Part shown: piece after piece, positions 28,059-37,475 of the stretch
Position numbering within the stretch: the stretch's first letter is position 1
Layout of the letters: every line of letters begins with the position of its first letter
Assembly (NCBI RefSeq): GCF_024055795.1
Contig: NZ_JAMXMY010000017.1
Location: 1 to 64,000, forward strand
Origin: Actinoallomurus purpureus
GTDB taxonomy: Bacteria > Actinomycetota > Actinomycetes > Streptosporangiales > Streptosporangiaceae
Direction: 5' to 3'
Length of the DNA stretch: 64,000 bases
Position numbers and translations under genes: made by a program
The notes under the pieces: generated by a model
The model's database searches: none
What the model was told of the DNA's origin: nothing
What the model saw: the letters and a program-made list of their open reading frames with translations, nothing else

Positions 28059-28095
28059 AATCCTCCCCGGCCTGAAGGCCGGGGCATCCTCCGGA
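28059..28095. other. Possible relic IS605-type end (hairpin)
   Basis: CCCCGGCC-TGAA-GGCCGGGG is a perfect 8-bp stem framed by GGAATCCT and CATCCTCC, much like the subterminal hairpins of IS605 elements. It lies about 115 bases upstream of tnpB and may be its left end or the end of another copy. A further stem (CCCGGC-TAC-GCCGGG) lies at 28023-28037. Confidence 0.35.
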
Positions 28096-28179
28096 GGACT
28101 AGGTGAAGCGCCTTTCCGGCTTGTCCGCGATCCGGCAAGCCCACCGATCGCGCGGAGGCTTTCGCTAGGCTCACGCACC

Positions 28180-28833
28180 ATGTTGCCGCCGAGTACGCCC
28201 TCCCCCGCACCGAATGCCGCGGTCATACGTACCGGCCGCCGCAGCGCCATGACCGGGCTCCCCTGCTCCATTCTTCTCATGGCGATCGGTGCCTTCGGCA
28301 TCTTCGGCGTCGTCCTGGTCGCTACCGGGAACCAGAAGGGAGAGTCCACCGCCAGAGGATTCGCGGGACTCGGGTTCATGGTGGCCCTCGGCGTTCTCGG
28401 CGTCATCGTCTTCATCGGTGTCTGGACGAACCGCCGCACCAGGATTCTCATCGACACAACAGGGCTGTGGCTCGAGAAGGGAAACCTTCGGAACGTCATC
28501 CCCTGGCACACCCTGGCCGGCGTCGGCCTCTGCTGGAGCGAGTTCGGGCGCAACCAGAAGGTCTACTCCCTGGAGCTGTACCCCACCGGCCCCATCGACC
28601 GGGACGACCCGGTCCTGTGGGCCCTGGTCCGCGACGAGGAGCCGTTCCACCCCGCCCTTCCCCGCCTGCGTTACCGTCTCCCCCTCAGTGCCGCCAACCA
28701 GCGGCCGGTTGTCGCAGCCGTCCAGCAGTACGTCCCGCAGATCTGGCTCGGCGAGTCCCAGCGCGCCGCGGGCCACATCGGCCGTCCCGACGTCAAGGGA
28801 CACCGGCAGCGCACTCGGGGCCGTACGACGTGA
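28180..28833 (+). CDS. Membrane protein of unknown function
   Basis: 217 residues. Two membrane helices (about 28-50 and 62-85: SILLMAIGAFGIFGVVLVA; FMVALGVLGVIVFIGVW) are followed by a soluble, PH-like beta domain (RRTRILIDTTGLWLEKGNLR, IPWHTLAGVGLCW) and a basic tail. The ATG is chosen because the upstream part of the frame reads through the IS end and does not look like protein. No strong ribosome site. No named family. Confidence 0.6.
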   Translation: MLPPSTPSPAPNAAVIRTGRRSAMTGLPCSILLMAIGAFGIFGVVLVATGNQKGESTARGFAGLGFMVALGVLGVIVFIGVWTNRRTRILIDTTGLWLEKGNLRNVIPWHTLAGVGLCWSEFGRNQKVYSLELYPTGPIDRDDPVLWALVRDEEPFHPALPRLRYRLPLSAANQRPVVAAVQQYVPQIWLGESQRAAGHIGRPDVKGHRQRTRGRTT

Positions 28834-28925
28834 ACGACCCCGCATCGGCGCGGCCCTGGCACCCAGCCGGGGCCGCACCGAGCAGAAAGAATCGATCCGG
28901 TGGGACCGGTCGACCGCGCACCCGA

Positions 28926-28973
28926 CCACCCGGCCACCCGGCCACCCGGCCACCCGGCCACCCGGCCACCCGG
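28926..28973. repeat. Six perfect copies of CCACCCGG
   Basis: An 8-bp unit repeated head to tail between the membrane protein gene and the 3' end of the ArsR gene. Copies are identical, pointing to recent slippage. It stops one base before the ArsR stop codon. Confidence 0.9.
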
Positions 28974-28974
28974 T

Positions 28975-29304
28975 TCAGCCGACCTCGGTGAGCTCCGAGT
29001 GGAGGACGGCGTCCAGGAGGCCGGGGAAACGCCGGTCAAGGTCGTCACGGCGGAGCGTGAGCAGGCGGCGGGCGCCCTGGACGCGCGAGTGGGTGATGCC
29101 CGCCTCGCGCAGGATGCGCAGGTGGTGCGACATGGTGGACTTGCTGACCTCCAGCCCCGCGTCGTGCTGGATCTGCCCACACGCCGACTCGCCGGCGCGG
29201 GCCAGCGTCCGGACGGTCGCCAGCCGCGCCGGATCGGCCAGGGCCGCGAGCACCTTCGGGAGGGTCAATTCCTCGACGGGGGGATGGAAGACCTCTTCGC
29301 TCAC
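28975..29304 (-). CDS. ArsR-family winged-helix regulator
   Basis: About 109 residues. ALADPARLATVRTLARAG and a recognition segment VSKSTMSHHLRILREAGI are the ArsR winged-helix pattern; no metal-binding cysteine pair (ELCVCDL type) is present, so the signal is probably not a metal. The GTG start (VSEEVFHPPVEEL) is preferred; longer in-frame starts exist upstream but add sequence unlike the family. It lies between an IS-derived region and the hydroxyacid oxidase gene on the same strand, which it may control. Confidence 0.75.
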   Translation of the reverse strand: MSEEVFHPPVEELTLPKVLAALADPARLATVRTLARAGESACGQIQHDAGLEVSKSTMSHHLRILREAGITHSRVQGARRLLTLRRDDLDRRFPGLLDAVLHSELTEVG

Positions 29305-29438
29305 GGACCGAGCATATTTCACGGTGTAGTGAGTTCGACCGTCGTCGTACTCACCGGCCGGCCAGAGCATCGTCACAGCCGGCCCATGACCGGCCCGCCG
29401 CACGGTCCCCATCCGGGCGCGGATGCGCTCACGGGGTG

Positions 29439-30569
29439 CTACGCCTGCTCGTGCAGGGAGTCCGAGGACAGGGCGGCGATCGCGTCGTGGCCGGACAGCC
29501 GGAGCGTGAGTTCGAGTTCGGCGAGCAGGCAGCGGAGCACGTGCCGGACGCCCGCCTCGCCGTCGAGCGCCAGGCCGTACACGTAGGGGCGGCCCAGCAG
29601 GACCGCCTTCGCGCCCAGCGCCAGGGCCTTGACGACGTCGGCGCCGGTCCGTACACCGCTGTCGAACAGCACCTCGATCTGGTCGCCGACCGCGTGCGCG
29701 ATGATCGGCAGCGCGTCGAGCGAGGCCACCGCGCCGTCCACCTGGCGCCCGCCGTGGTTGGACACGACGATCCCGTCCATGCCGGCGTCCACCGCGTGGC
29801 GGGCGTCATCGGTCGCCTGAACGCCCTTGAGGGCGATCGGCCCGTCCCAGTGCTCACGCAGGAACGCCAGGTCCTCCCAGGTCAGGCCGGGGTTCCCGAA
29901 GACACCGGCCCAGTGGAGGATCGGATCGTCCCCGGCCTTGGCGGTGAACACCGGATCGGCGAGGTAGTTCTGGATCCCAATGCCGCGCAGGAACGGCAGG
30001 TAGGCGTTGTCGAGGTCGCCGGGCCGCCAGGCCAGCGTGAACGTGTCGAGTGTGACGACCAGGGCGGTGTAGCCCGCCGCCCGCGCCCGCTCCAGGAAGC
30101 TGACCGCCAGGTCGCGGTCGCCCGGCCAGTACAGCTGGTACCAGCGGGAGCCCGCCGCCTCGGCCACCTCCTCGAGGGTGTGCGACGCGGCCGTGCTCAG
30201 GACCATGGGCAGCCCGAGGGCCCGCGCCGCCCGCGCCACCGCGAGCTCCCCCTCCGGGTGCACGATCCGGAGCACGCCGACCGGTCCGAGGACGACCGGG
30301 GCGGGAAGTTCCGTGCCGAGCACCTGCGTGGTCAGGTCGCCCCCGGTGACGCCGCGCAGCATGCGCGGGACGATCCGCCGGCGCCGGAACGCCTCGCGGT
30401 TGGCGACCGCGGTGTCCCCGGTGCCCGCCGAACCGGCGACGTAGTCGTACGCCTCGCGCGGCAGCTTCTCGCGGGCGAGCGCCTCCAGGCGGGTCAGGTC
30501 GGTCGGCAGCGAGGGCAGGACGTCGTTCAGACCGCCCAGGTAGATCTCGAACTGGAAGTCGGCGTACAT
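29439..30569 (-). CDS. FMN-dependent alpha-hydroxyacid oxidase (lactate 2-monooxygenase-like)
   Basis: 376 residues. Oxidises an L-2-hydroxyacid such as lactate with FMN. The N terminus YADFQFEIYLGGL and the active-site stretch IVVSNHGGRQVDG (catalytic His) match lactate 2-monooxygenases; FDSGVRTGADVVKALALGA and LLGRPYVYGLALDG bind the FMN phosphate. AAAGGAG lies eight bases before the ATG, so this is the natural start and the enzyme is full length. The frame also continues upstream without a stop into a truncated TnpB, so a fused product is possible if transcription starts in the transposon remnant. Confidence 0.87.
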   Translation of the reverse strand: MYADFQFEIYLGGLNDVLPSLPTDLTRLEALAREKLPREAYDYVAGSAGTGDTAVANREAFRRRRIVPRMLRGVTGGDLTTQVLGTELPAPVVLGPVGVLRIVHPEGELAVARAARALGLPMVLSTAASHTLEEVAEAAGSRWYQLYWPGDRDLAVSFLERARAAGYTALVVTLDTFTLAWRPGDLDNAYLPFLRGIGIQNYLADPVFTAKAGDDPILHWAGVFGNPGLTWEDLAFLREHWDGPIALKGVQATDDARHAVDAGMDGIVVSNHGGRQVDGAVASLDALPIIAHAVGDQIEVLFDSGVRTGADVVKALALGAKAVLLGRPYVYGLALDGEAGVRHVLRCLLAELELTLRLSGHDAIAALSSDSLHEQA

Positions 30570-30589
30570 GCGGGCGCTCCTTTGGTGGT

Positions 30590-31373
30590 GATGGTGCCGC
30601 CCGGCCTTCCGCTGCCGGGCCCGGAACTTCCGCCACCGCCTTGACCCGACCTGCCCCGGCTTCGGGGCCCGGACGGCCATCGTCCGGCGGCGACGTTTGG
30701 TGTCTTTGAGGTGCAGGTGGCTCTCGGCGCGAATCGCCCGCCCCGACACCACCAAGCCTTCCCCATCCGGTCCGGCCACCGCGAACGGATGAATCACCCC
30801 CGGATCGACCCCCGCCACCCGGTCCGGGTCGGGTTCAGTGCCGGGTGCATAGGTGGTGACGGGGACTTCGGCGGTCACCTCGACGAACAACCGGCCGCCC
30901 TCGTTCAGCAGGGTGACCGACCGTACCTGTTCCACCGGGTAGGGAACCTCCCGGTCCAGCCGCACCCACAACGGCACGCACCCACGACTGACCGGAAGCC
31001 GTATCCGCCGGTCCTCCAGGGTGAACGTGCCGTGGTAGTACCGCACCGGCATCAACCGGCGTTTGCGGCGCGGGAACCGGGCCGAGGCATCCCCGTTCTT
31101 GCGACGCTTGGCGGCGGCGAACCAGGCATCGCTGTACCGGCGCAGCACCGACCGCGCCCCCTTGGTGTCCAGCTCACCGAACGTGCCCGGACCCGCCGCC
31201 GACAACTCCTGGCACAACGCCTGATACGAAGCCACGGCCCACAGACCACGCTGCCGCCGCCACCGGTTTACATCCAGCACACACGCCCACACATCCCCAG
31301 CCGCGACCAGCAGCCCGAAACACCGCTCCCGCTGCGCGGGCGTGACGCGCAGGCCGACCCGGGCGGTACGCAT
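30590..31373 (-). pseudogene. Truncated TnpB (N-terminal half) joined in frame to the oxidase gene
   Basis: Begins MRTARVGLRVTPAQRERCFG and continues through FPRRKRRLMPVRYYHGTF and the first RuvC motif AGVDPGVIHPFAVAG, then stops resembling TnpB near RARQRKAGRHHHH. The second RuvC residue, zinc finger and last Asp are gone, so it cannot be a nuclease. It belongs to a different TnpB subgroup from the copy at 27 kb. The break lies just before the oxidase ribosome site. Either the element inserted there and lost its 3' half, or a deletion joined the two. Confidence 0.75.
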
Positions 31374-31633
31374 CACCACCTTGGCAGCATCCGGATCACT
31401 ACGTCGAGGCACGAGGCGATTACAGCAGGTGCCTACGACAAGACAGAGACGATCGCCGAGATCGCACCCCGATCACCCAGATCCGATGATCGACCGATTA
31501 CACGAACAACGATTCTGGACACGGCATTAGCCAAGCGGGGCAGGCGCCGCCTCGGCCGCCGAAGAGATCGAGGAGAGCTGCGCCGCTGGCCGGAGGCCCG
31601 CAGCGTCGTCTGGGCGCGCGTGCGCCCAGGCCG

Positions 31634-32151
31634 TCACGCCGCCTGTCCGCCGGTGGCCAGAGTCGGCCGTTCCTCCTGGTCTCGCGCACTCGAGGCATCG
31701 CCCTCGTCGGCGCCGTCCCGGTCCACCGCCTCGTGGAACCGGTGCAGCGCGGCGGTCAGAACCGCGCGGTCGGACGGGCTCAGCCGGCCGGGGATCCGCG
31801 CCAGCTCATCGCGCCGCCACCGCATGACCTGGTCGACCAGTCGCCGGCCGGCGGGCGTGAGCGCCAGCGTGACGATGCTGCGGCTGCGTGGATCGTGGCC
31901 GCGCACCACTGCCGCTCGCCTCCAGACGGTCGGCGAGCCGGGTCACCGAGGCGTTCATTCCGAGCTCGCGCGACGCTCAACGAAGGGGAGGTGCCGAGAT
32001 CGGCGAACACGACGAGCACCCGGAACTGCGGGAGGGAGACCCGCCCTTCTAGCAGCTCCAGGCTGCGAAGGGTCACGCCGACCAGGCCCTTCGTGGCGGT
32101 CTGGAACGCGTCGATCTCCTCGTTCAGCAGCGTGTCCGTTTTGTCCCCCAT
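31634..32151 (-). pseudogene. Broken MarR-family regulator
   Basis: Repaired, it would be about 170 residues of MarR type: LLNEEIDAFQTATKGLVGVT, then VSLPQFRVLVVFADLGTSP, ELGMNASVTRLADRLEASG and RGHDPRSRSIVTLALTPAGR. These pieces lie in three successive frames. The first shift is near 31970 in a CGCGCG run, where loss of one CG explains it; the second is near 31913. Two lesions make a sequencing error less likely. It starts 113 bases from parC, on the other strand. Confidence 0.75.
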
Positions 32152-32252
32152 GACCGAAGGTATTGCATACGACAAGACTTGTCGTTGCCAAGCGTCAGGC
32201 CGAGACATGCCGAATGAGGCGGAGAGCGACCAAAGATGTCACCGGAACCCGC

Positions 32253-32265
32253 GACAATGGCTGCA
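32253..32265 (+). promoter_or_regulatory. Candidate -10 element for a leaderless parC mRNA
   Basis: GACAAT at 32253-32258 is followed seven bases later by the parC ATG. No ribosome-binding sequence lies between, so the transcript may start at the A of the start codon. No convincing -35 box is seen. Confidence 0.3.
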
Positions 32266-34787
32266 TGGCACGACGCGGTTCGCAGACCCCTCCCCCGCCG
32301 GACTTCGAAGAGAACATCGTCGACGTCGACGTCTCCGAGGAGATGCGGGGCAGCTACCTGGAGTACGCCTACTCGGTCATCTACCAGCGGGCGCTTCCCG
32401 ACGCGCGCGACGGGCTCAAGCCCGTGCAGCGCCGCATCCTCTACTCGATGAACGAGATGGGCCTGCGGCCCGACCGCGGACACGTCAAGTGCGCCCGCGT
32501 CGTCGGCGAGGTGATGGGCAAGCTCCACCCGCACGGTGACAGCGCCATCTACGACGCGCTGGTCCGCCTCGCGCAGCCGTGGGCGATGCGGATGCGGCTC
32601 GTCGACGGGCACGGCAACTTCGGCTCGCTCGGCGGCGACGACTCCCCCGCCGCGATGCGGTACACCGAGGCCCGCATGGCCCGCGAGGCCATGCTGATGG
32701 TGGAGACCATCGACGAGGAGACCGTCGACTTCCGGCCCAACTACGACGGCCAGGAGACCGAGCCGGAGGTGCTCCCCGCGGCCTTCCCGAACCTCCTGGT
32801 CAACGGCGCCTCCGGCATCGCGGTCGGCATGGCGACCAACATGGCGCCGCACAACCTCACCGAGGTGATCACCGCCGCCCGCCACCTGATCGACAACCCC
32901 GAGGCGTCGCTCGACGAGCTCATGCGCTTCGTGCCCGGGCCCGACCTGCCCACCGGCGGCAAGATCGTCGGTCTGGAGGGCATCCGCGACGCGTACGCGA
33001 CCGGGCGCGGCACGTTCCGCACCCGTGCCACCGCGCACATCGACCAGGTCACGCCGCGCCGCAAGGGCATCATCGTGACCGAGCTGCCGTACGCCGTCGG
33101 CCCCGAGCGCGTCGTCGCCAAGATCAAGGACCTGGTCAACGCGAAGAAGCTGGCCGGCATCGCGGACCTGAAGGACCTCACCGACCGGCAGCAGGGCCTG
33201 CGCCTCGTCATCGAGATCAAGAACGGTTTCCACCCGGAGCGGGTGCTGGAGGAGCTCTACCGGCTCACGCCGATGGAGGAGACCTTCGGCATCAACAACG
33301 TCGCGCTGGTCGACGGCCAGCCGCGCACCCTGGGCCTGCGCGACCTGCTCCAGGTGTACGTCGACCACCGCATCGAGGTCGTGCGCCGCCGCAGCATGTT
33401 CCGCCGCACCAAGCGGCAGGACCGCCTGCACCTCGTCGACGGCCTGGTCATCGCGCTGCTCAACATCGACGAGGTCATCCAGGTCATCCGGGCCAGCGAC
33501 GACTCCGCCGCCGCCAAGGCGGGGCTGATGGAGGTCTTCGAGCTGTCGGAGATCCAGTCGCAGTACATCCTCGACACGCCGCTGCGCCGCCTCACCAAGT
33601 ACGACCGGCTCGAGCTGGAGAAGGAGAAGAAGCAGCTCACCAAGGAGATCGCCCAGCTCACCGCGATCCTCGAGTCCGAGACGAAGCTGCGCAAGATGGT
33701 CTCCGACGAGCTCGCCGAGATCGCCAAGACGTACGGCACGCCGCGCCGCACCGTGCTGCTGGAGTCCTCCGGCGAGACCAAGACCGCCGCGGTGCCGCTG
33801 GAGGTCGCCGACGACCCGTGCTTCGTACTGATGTCCTCCACCGGCCTCCTCGCCCGGACGATGTCCGCCGAGCCGCTGCCCGCGGACGGTCCCCGGGCGG
33901 CGCACGACGTGGTCGTCTCGGCGGTCGCCGCGACCGCACGCGGCCAGCTCGGCGCGGTGACCAACATCGGTCGCCTGATCCGGGTGGACGTCATCGACAT
34001 CCCCGCCATACCGCCGACGGCGTCGCCTCCGTCGCTGGCCGGCGGCGCGCCGGTGAGCGAGTTCGTCGAACTGGGCTCCGGCGAGACGGTCGTCGGGCTG
34101 GCCTCGCTCGACGCCGGCGGCGGCCTGACCCTCGGCACCGAGCAGGGCGTCGTGAAACGCGTCGCCCCCGACTACCCGAAGAACGCCGACGAGTTCGAGG
34201 TGATCGGCCTCAAGGACGGCGACCAGGTCGTCCGCGCGATCCAGCTCGACTCCGAGGACCGCGACCTGGTCTTCGCCACCAGCGACGCGCAGGTGCTGCG
34301 GTTCCCCGCCTCGTCCGTACGCCCGCAGGGCCGCGCCGCCGGCGGCATGGCGGGCATCCGCCTCGGCCCGGACGCCAAGGTCATCTGGTTCGGGGCCCTC
34401 GACGGCTCCCTGGAGTCCGTGGTGGTCACCATCGCGGGCAGCTCGACCGCGCTGCCCGGCACCCAGACCGGTGCGATCAAGATCTCCGACTACGCCGACT
34501 TCCCGGCGAAGGGCCGCGCGACCGGCGGCGTCCGGGCGCACCGGTTCCTCAAGGGCGAGGACGCGCTGCTGTTCGCGTGGGCCGGCCCGGTCCCGGCCAA
34601 GGCGGCGGGGATGACCGGCAAGACGATCGACCTGCCCGCCGAGCTGGGCCGCCGCGACGGATCCGGCGAGAAACTGGCCACGCCGATCGCCGCGATCGGC
34701 GGCCCGGTCACCCTCGGCGCCCCGGGCACGGCCGACCAGGCCGGAGACGCCACCGCCCCCGAGGCGGAGCAGCCTCCGGAGGAGTAG
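32265..34787 (+). CDS. parC: DNA topoisomerase IV subunit A (GyrA/ParC family)
   Basis: 840 residues. Cuts and rejoins double-stranded DNA through Tyr133 ([10 protein letters not shown]) to unlink daughter chromosomes. The quinolone-determining region reads [15 protein letters not shown], with the Ser and Asp that are normally lost in resistant strains both present. The winged-helix/tower core is followed from about 510 by a beta-propeller C-terminal domain ([40 protein letters not shown]). The partner parE is 12 kb downstream; gyrA/gyrB proper would be elsewhere, near the origin. The start lacks a ribosome site. Confidence 0.92.
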   Translation: MARRGSQTPPPPDFEENIVDVDVSEEMRGSYLEYAYSVIYQRALPDARDGLKPVQRRILYSMNEMGLRPDRGHVKCARVVGEVMGKLHPHGDSAIYDALVRLAQPWAMRMRLVDGHGNFGSLGGDDSPAAMRYTEARMAREAMLMVETIDEETVDFRPNYDGQETEPEVLPAAFPNLLVNGASGIAVGMATNMAPHNLTEVITAARHLIDNPEASLDELMRFVPGPDLPTGGKIVGLEGIRDAYATGRGTFRTRATAHIDQVTPRRKGIIVTELPYAVGPERVVAKIKDLVNAKKLAGIADLKDLTDRQQGLRLVIEIKNGFHPERVLEELYRLTPMEETFGINNVALVDGQPRTLGLRDLLQVYVDHRIEVVRRRSMFRRTKRQDRLHLVDGLVIALLNIDEVIQVIRASDDSAAAKAGLMEVFELSEIQSQYILDTPLRRLTKYDRLELEKEKKQLTKEIAQLTAILESETKLRKMVSDELAEIAKTYGTPRRTVLLESSGETKTAAVPLEVADDPCFVLMSSTGLLARTMSAEPLPADGPRAAHDVVVSAVAATARGQLGAVTNIGRLIRVDVIDIPAIPPTASPPSLAGGAPVSEFVELGSGETVVGLASLDAGGGLTLGTEQGVVKRVAPDYPKNADEFEVIGLKDGDQVVRAIQLDSEDRDLVFATSDAQVLRFPASSVRPQGRAAGGMAGIRLGPDAKVIWFGALDGSLESVVVTIAGSSTALPGTQTGAIKISDYADFPAKGRATGGVRAHRFLKGEDALLFAWAGPVPAKAAGMTGKTIDLPAELGRRDGSGEKLATPIAAIGGPVTLGAPGTADQAGDATAPEAEQPPEE

Positions 34788-34800
34788 ACCCGAGACGGAC

Positions 34801-34825
34801 GGGCCGCCCGCACGGCGGGCGGCCC
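34801..34825 (+). terminator. Terminator after parC
   Basis: GGGCCGCCCG-CACGG-CGGGCGGCCC, a perfect 10-bp stem 14 bases after the parC stop, between parC and the converging efflux gene. No T-run. Confidence 0.65.
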
Positions 34826-34873
34826 ACCGTGGGAGCGGCCTGTCATGAGTGCGCGTGAGCAGGCGAAGAGACG

Positions 34874-36286
34874 TCAGGAGACCAGTGCTTCGGGCTTGTC
34901 CCTGCTCGGCCGGCGCTGCGCGACCACGGCTCTGGCCAGCCGTACCGTCAGCACCATCATCGTGAGCACCAGGGCCAATGCGATCCATGCGGCCACCTCC
35001 GCGGCCGTCGCGTACCCATCACGGTCGAGCACCGCGAAATAGATCCCGCCCACGACGGCGACACCGGTCACGCCGGCGAACTGCTGGATGGTGGAGAGCG
35101 TGCCCGAGGCGACGCCGGCCCGCTCGGGGGCGATCCCGGCCATCGGCGCGCCGACCAGGGACGGCAGGATCAGGCCGTTACCGACGCCCATCAGGCCCAT
35201 CGCGGTGAGCAGCCACGGGACGGCGACGCGGTGCCCTTCGGCCTGCAACCCGACCGCGACCAGCAGCACGCTCAACCCAGTGATCGCCGCGCCCGCGGTC
35301 ATGACCCGCAGACCGTACTTGACGATCAGACGCTTGCCCGCCAGCGACGTGACGATGGCCAGCACCGCCGTGGGGGTGAAGATGAGCCCCGCCCCGAGTG
35401 CGCTGTACCCGAAACCGGTCTGCAGGGTGAGGCTGATCACGAAGGTGTAGCTGGAGAAGAAGGCCATGAACGCGGCGTTGATGGCCATACCGATGGTGAA
35501 CACCTTCCGGTGGAACAGTGTCAGGTCGAGCAGCGGCTGACCACCGCGGGCAGCCAGGCGGCGCTCCCACATCACGGCTGCCCAGAACGCGGGCACGGAG
35601 GACACCAGGAGCGCCCAGATCCACACCGGCCAGCCTTCCTCCCGGCCGAGGACCAAGGGCACGAGGGCCAGCGCCAGCGATCCAGAGACACCCAAGGCTC
35701 CGATCCCGTCCAGGGCCGGGCGGCCGTTGGCGGTGGTGCGCGGCAGCAGGGCGGGGGCGAGGGCAAAGACGATCAGGCCGACGGGCAGGTTGATGAAGAA
35801 GATCGCCCGCCAGCCGAGGCCGAGGACGTCGGCGCCGAGCAGCAGGCCGCCCAGCAGTTGGCCGCACACGCCGCTGAGTCCGCCGGTGACGCCGAACCAC
35901 GCCAGCGCGCGTGGCCGTTGCTCCCCAGGGATGACGGTGGTGATGAGGGCGAGTACCTGCGGCACCATGGCGGCGGCCGTCAGTCCCTGCAACATACGGG
36001 CGAGCACGAGTTGGACCGGGCTTTGCGCCAGCCCGCACAGCACGGAGGCCAGGGTGAAGGCCGCCACACCCGTCACGAACATCCTCCGTCGGCCGAGAAG
36101 GTCGCCCAGACGGCCCCCGAGGACGAGCCCGGCGGCGTAGCTGAAGACGTAGCCGCCGACGACCAGTTCCAGTGCCGCCGCCCCGGCACCGAGGTCGGAC
36201 TGGATGGCGGGAAGGGCGACGTTGACCACGTTGCCGTCGAAGCCGTACATGAAGAAGGCCGCCAGGATGACGGGCAGCAGGGGCAT
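34874..36286 (-). CDS. MFS drug-efflux transporter, DHA2 (14-helix) type
   Basis: 470 residues with about 14 membrane helices. LGGRLGDLLGRRRMFVTG is the loop 2-3 motif of the major facilitator superfamily, and GGYVFSYAAGLVLGG and WRAIFFINLPVGLIVFALA are typical of EmrB/QacA-type proton-driven exporters. CGGAGGA precedes the ATG. A TetR gene lies upstream in the same direction, and matching 22-bp operators lie before each, so expression is probably induced by the exported compound. Confidence 0.9.
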   Translation of the reverse strand: MPLLPVILAAFFMYGFDGNVVNVALPAIQSDLGAGAAALELVVGGYVFSYAAGLVLGGRLGDLLGRRRMFVTGVAAFTLASVLCGLAQSPVQLVLARMLQGLTAAAMVPQVLALITTVIPGEQRPRALAWFGVTGGLSGVCGQLLGGLLLGADVLGLGWRAIFFINLPVGLIVFALAPALLPRTTANGRPALDGIGALGVSGSLALALVPLVLGREEGWPVWIWALLVSSVPAFWAAVMWERRLAARGGQPLLDLTLFHRKVFTIGMAINAAFMAFFSSYTFVISLTLQTGFGYSALGAGLIFTPTAVLAIVTSLAGKRLIVKYGLRVMTAGAAITGLSVLLVAVGLQAEGHRVAVPWLLTAMGLMGVGNGLILPSLVGAPMAGIAPERAGVASGTLSTIQQFAGVTGVAVVGGIYFAVLDRDGYATAAEVAAWIALALVLTMMVLTVRLARAVVAQRRPSRDKPEALVS

Positions 36287-36297
36287 GGAATCCTCCG

Positions 36298-36319
36298 TTT
36301 TTGATAGATCAGTCAAAAA
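36298..36319. promoter_or_regulatory. TetR operator before the efflux gene
   Basis: TTTTTGATAGATCAGTCAAAAA, an inverted repeat of TTTTTGA and TCAAAAA that also holds a central GATC. An almost identical copy lies before the tetR gene. Confidence 0.75.
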
Positions 36320-36352
36320 CTTGGGCGCGCGAAGACGCTTTCCCGCCAACAC

Positions 36353-36928
36353 TCAGGCGCGCAGGTCGGCGACCACCGCGTCGACGGTCTCGTGCAGCGA
36401 CTGGGGGTTGTAGCCGGCCTTGGCCTGCACGAGCAGACCGTGGAAGGCACTCATCACCTGGCGAGCGAGCAGGCGGGCCGGCCGGTCGGCCCGGACCTCA
36501 CCCTGGGCCCTGCCGTCCTCGATCGCCTCCACCAGCGCCGCTTCGAGCTGAGTGAAGCACTGGCGGGCCAGCGCCGACAGCTCGGGTTCCGCACCGGCCA
36601 GTTCAGTGACGGTATTGACCGCGAGGCAGCCGCGGCGGTCGGCCACCGTCCGATCCACGCCACTGAGCATGAGCCACCGAATGCGCTCCAGCGGCGGCCG
36701 GTCGGCCTGAATCGCGTTCTGCCCGGCCGCGCCCTTGTCCCGGTAACGGCGCAGCGCCAGCTCGAACAGGCGCCGCTTGCTGCCGAAGGCGTTGTAGAGG
36801 CTGCCGCGGAGCATCCCGGTCTCGTTGATCAGATCATCGGTCGAGGTCGCGGTGTACCCCTTGGCCCAGAACGTCTCCATCGCCGCCTCGACGGCCGCGT
36901 CGGCATCGAACTTCCTCGGACGTGCCAT
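36353..36928 (-). CDS. TetR-family repressor of the efflux gene
   Basis: 191 residues. The N-terminal helix-turn-helix is clear (FWAKGYTATSTDDLINETG, MLRGSLYNAFGSKRRLFEL); the rest is the helical ligand-binding domain ending in LVQAKAGYNPQSLHETVDAV. It belongs to the group with a single conserved Cys (GCLAVNT). It is 66 bases upstream of the MFS gene on the same strand and is flanked by two copies of the same operator, so it very probably represses itself and the pump. Confidence 0.9.
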   Translation of the reverse strand: MARPRKFDADAAVEAAMETFWAKGYTATSTDDLINETGMLRGSLYNAFGSKRRLFELALRRYRDKGAAGQNAIQADRPPLERIRWLMLSGVDRTVADRRGCLAVNTVTELAGAEPELSALARQCFTQLEAALVEAIEDGRAQGEVRADRPARLLARQVMSAFHGLLVQAKAGYNPQSLHETVDAVVADLRA

Positions 36929-36945
36929 GCCGGCAGGTTGTCAGT

Positions 36946-36967
36946 TTTTGATGGATCTGTCAAAAAT
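36946..36967. promoter_or_regulatory. TetR operator before tetR
   Basis: TTTTTGATGGATCTGTCAAAAA, two mismatches from the copy before the efflux gene. It overlaps the stop codon of the upstream acetyltransferase gene. Confidence 0.75.
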
Positions 36968-37475
36968 CACGCAGAGGGCGCAGCATGCAGACCCGCGGCC
37001 AGCGGTCCAGGCCGAGGGCGGCCTCCCGCCGGCGGATGGCTCGCAGGCCAGGGGTGAGCTCGGCGTCCGTCAGCGTCCGGAATCCGCACCGCAGGTAGTA
37101 CGGGGCGTTCCACGGCACGTGTTCGAAGGTCGCCAGAGTGAGCGCGGACGCCCCTTCGCCCCCGGCCTGGGCGGCCACGTGGTCGAGGAGTGACCGGCCG
37201 ATCCGCCGACGCGCGCTGTTCGGATGCACCGACACCTGCTCCACGTGCACCCCGGCGTCGATGCGCGCGGCGATGAGGTAGGCGACCGGCCGATCGGCCG
37301 CGTCCACCGCCGCCCACGCCATCCCGGCTTGTTGGTAGTGGGCGAGCTCGCCGAGCGGAAGCGGCTCGTCCCCCGCGATCTCCGGCATGTCGACGTCGCG
37401 GAACCACCGTCCGGCGGCCACCTCGATGTCCTGGAGGATCGGGAGGTCACCGGCTTCCACCGCACGGATGCGCAT
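36960..37475 (-). CDS. GNAT-family N-acetyltransferase
   Basis: 171 residues. IRAVEAGDLPILQDIEVAAG opens the fold and VEQVSVHPNSARRRIGRSLL holds the acetyl-CoA pyrophosphate loop (motif A, Q/RxxGxG/A form). NAPYYLRCGFRTL is motif B. It transfers an acetyl group to an unknown small molecule or amino group. The 3' end runs into the tetR operator. The 267 bases between this gene and the next on the plus side hold no gene that I can support. Confidence 0.85.
   Translation of the reverse strand: MRIRAVEAGDLPILQDIEVAAGRWFRDVDMPEIAGDEPLPLGELAHYQQAGMAWAAVDAADRPVAYLIAARIDAGVHVEQVSVHPNSARRRIGRSLLDHVAAQAGGEGASALTLATFEHVPWNAPYYLRCGFRTLTDAELTPGLRAIRRREAALGLDRWPRVCMLRPLRDF

Noticed and set aside
28926-28973. 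Six short repeats, considered as a CRISPR-like array
   Set aside because: The 8-bp units are directly joined with no spacers, so this is a simple tandem repeat.
30570-30620. HHHH run and basic stretch at the TnpB/oxidase junction, considered as a metal-binding domain
   Set aside because: It sits where the TnpB match ends and the oxidase ribosome site begins; the His codons come from a CAC/CAT repeat in spacer sequence.
32124-34988. A 954-codon open frame on the minus strand opposite parC
   Set aside because: It mirrors parC codon for codon and reads as Arg/Gly/His/Asp-rich low-complexity sequence with no family features. Long antisense frames are expected in DNA this GC-rich.
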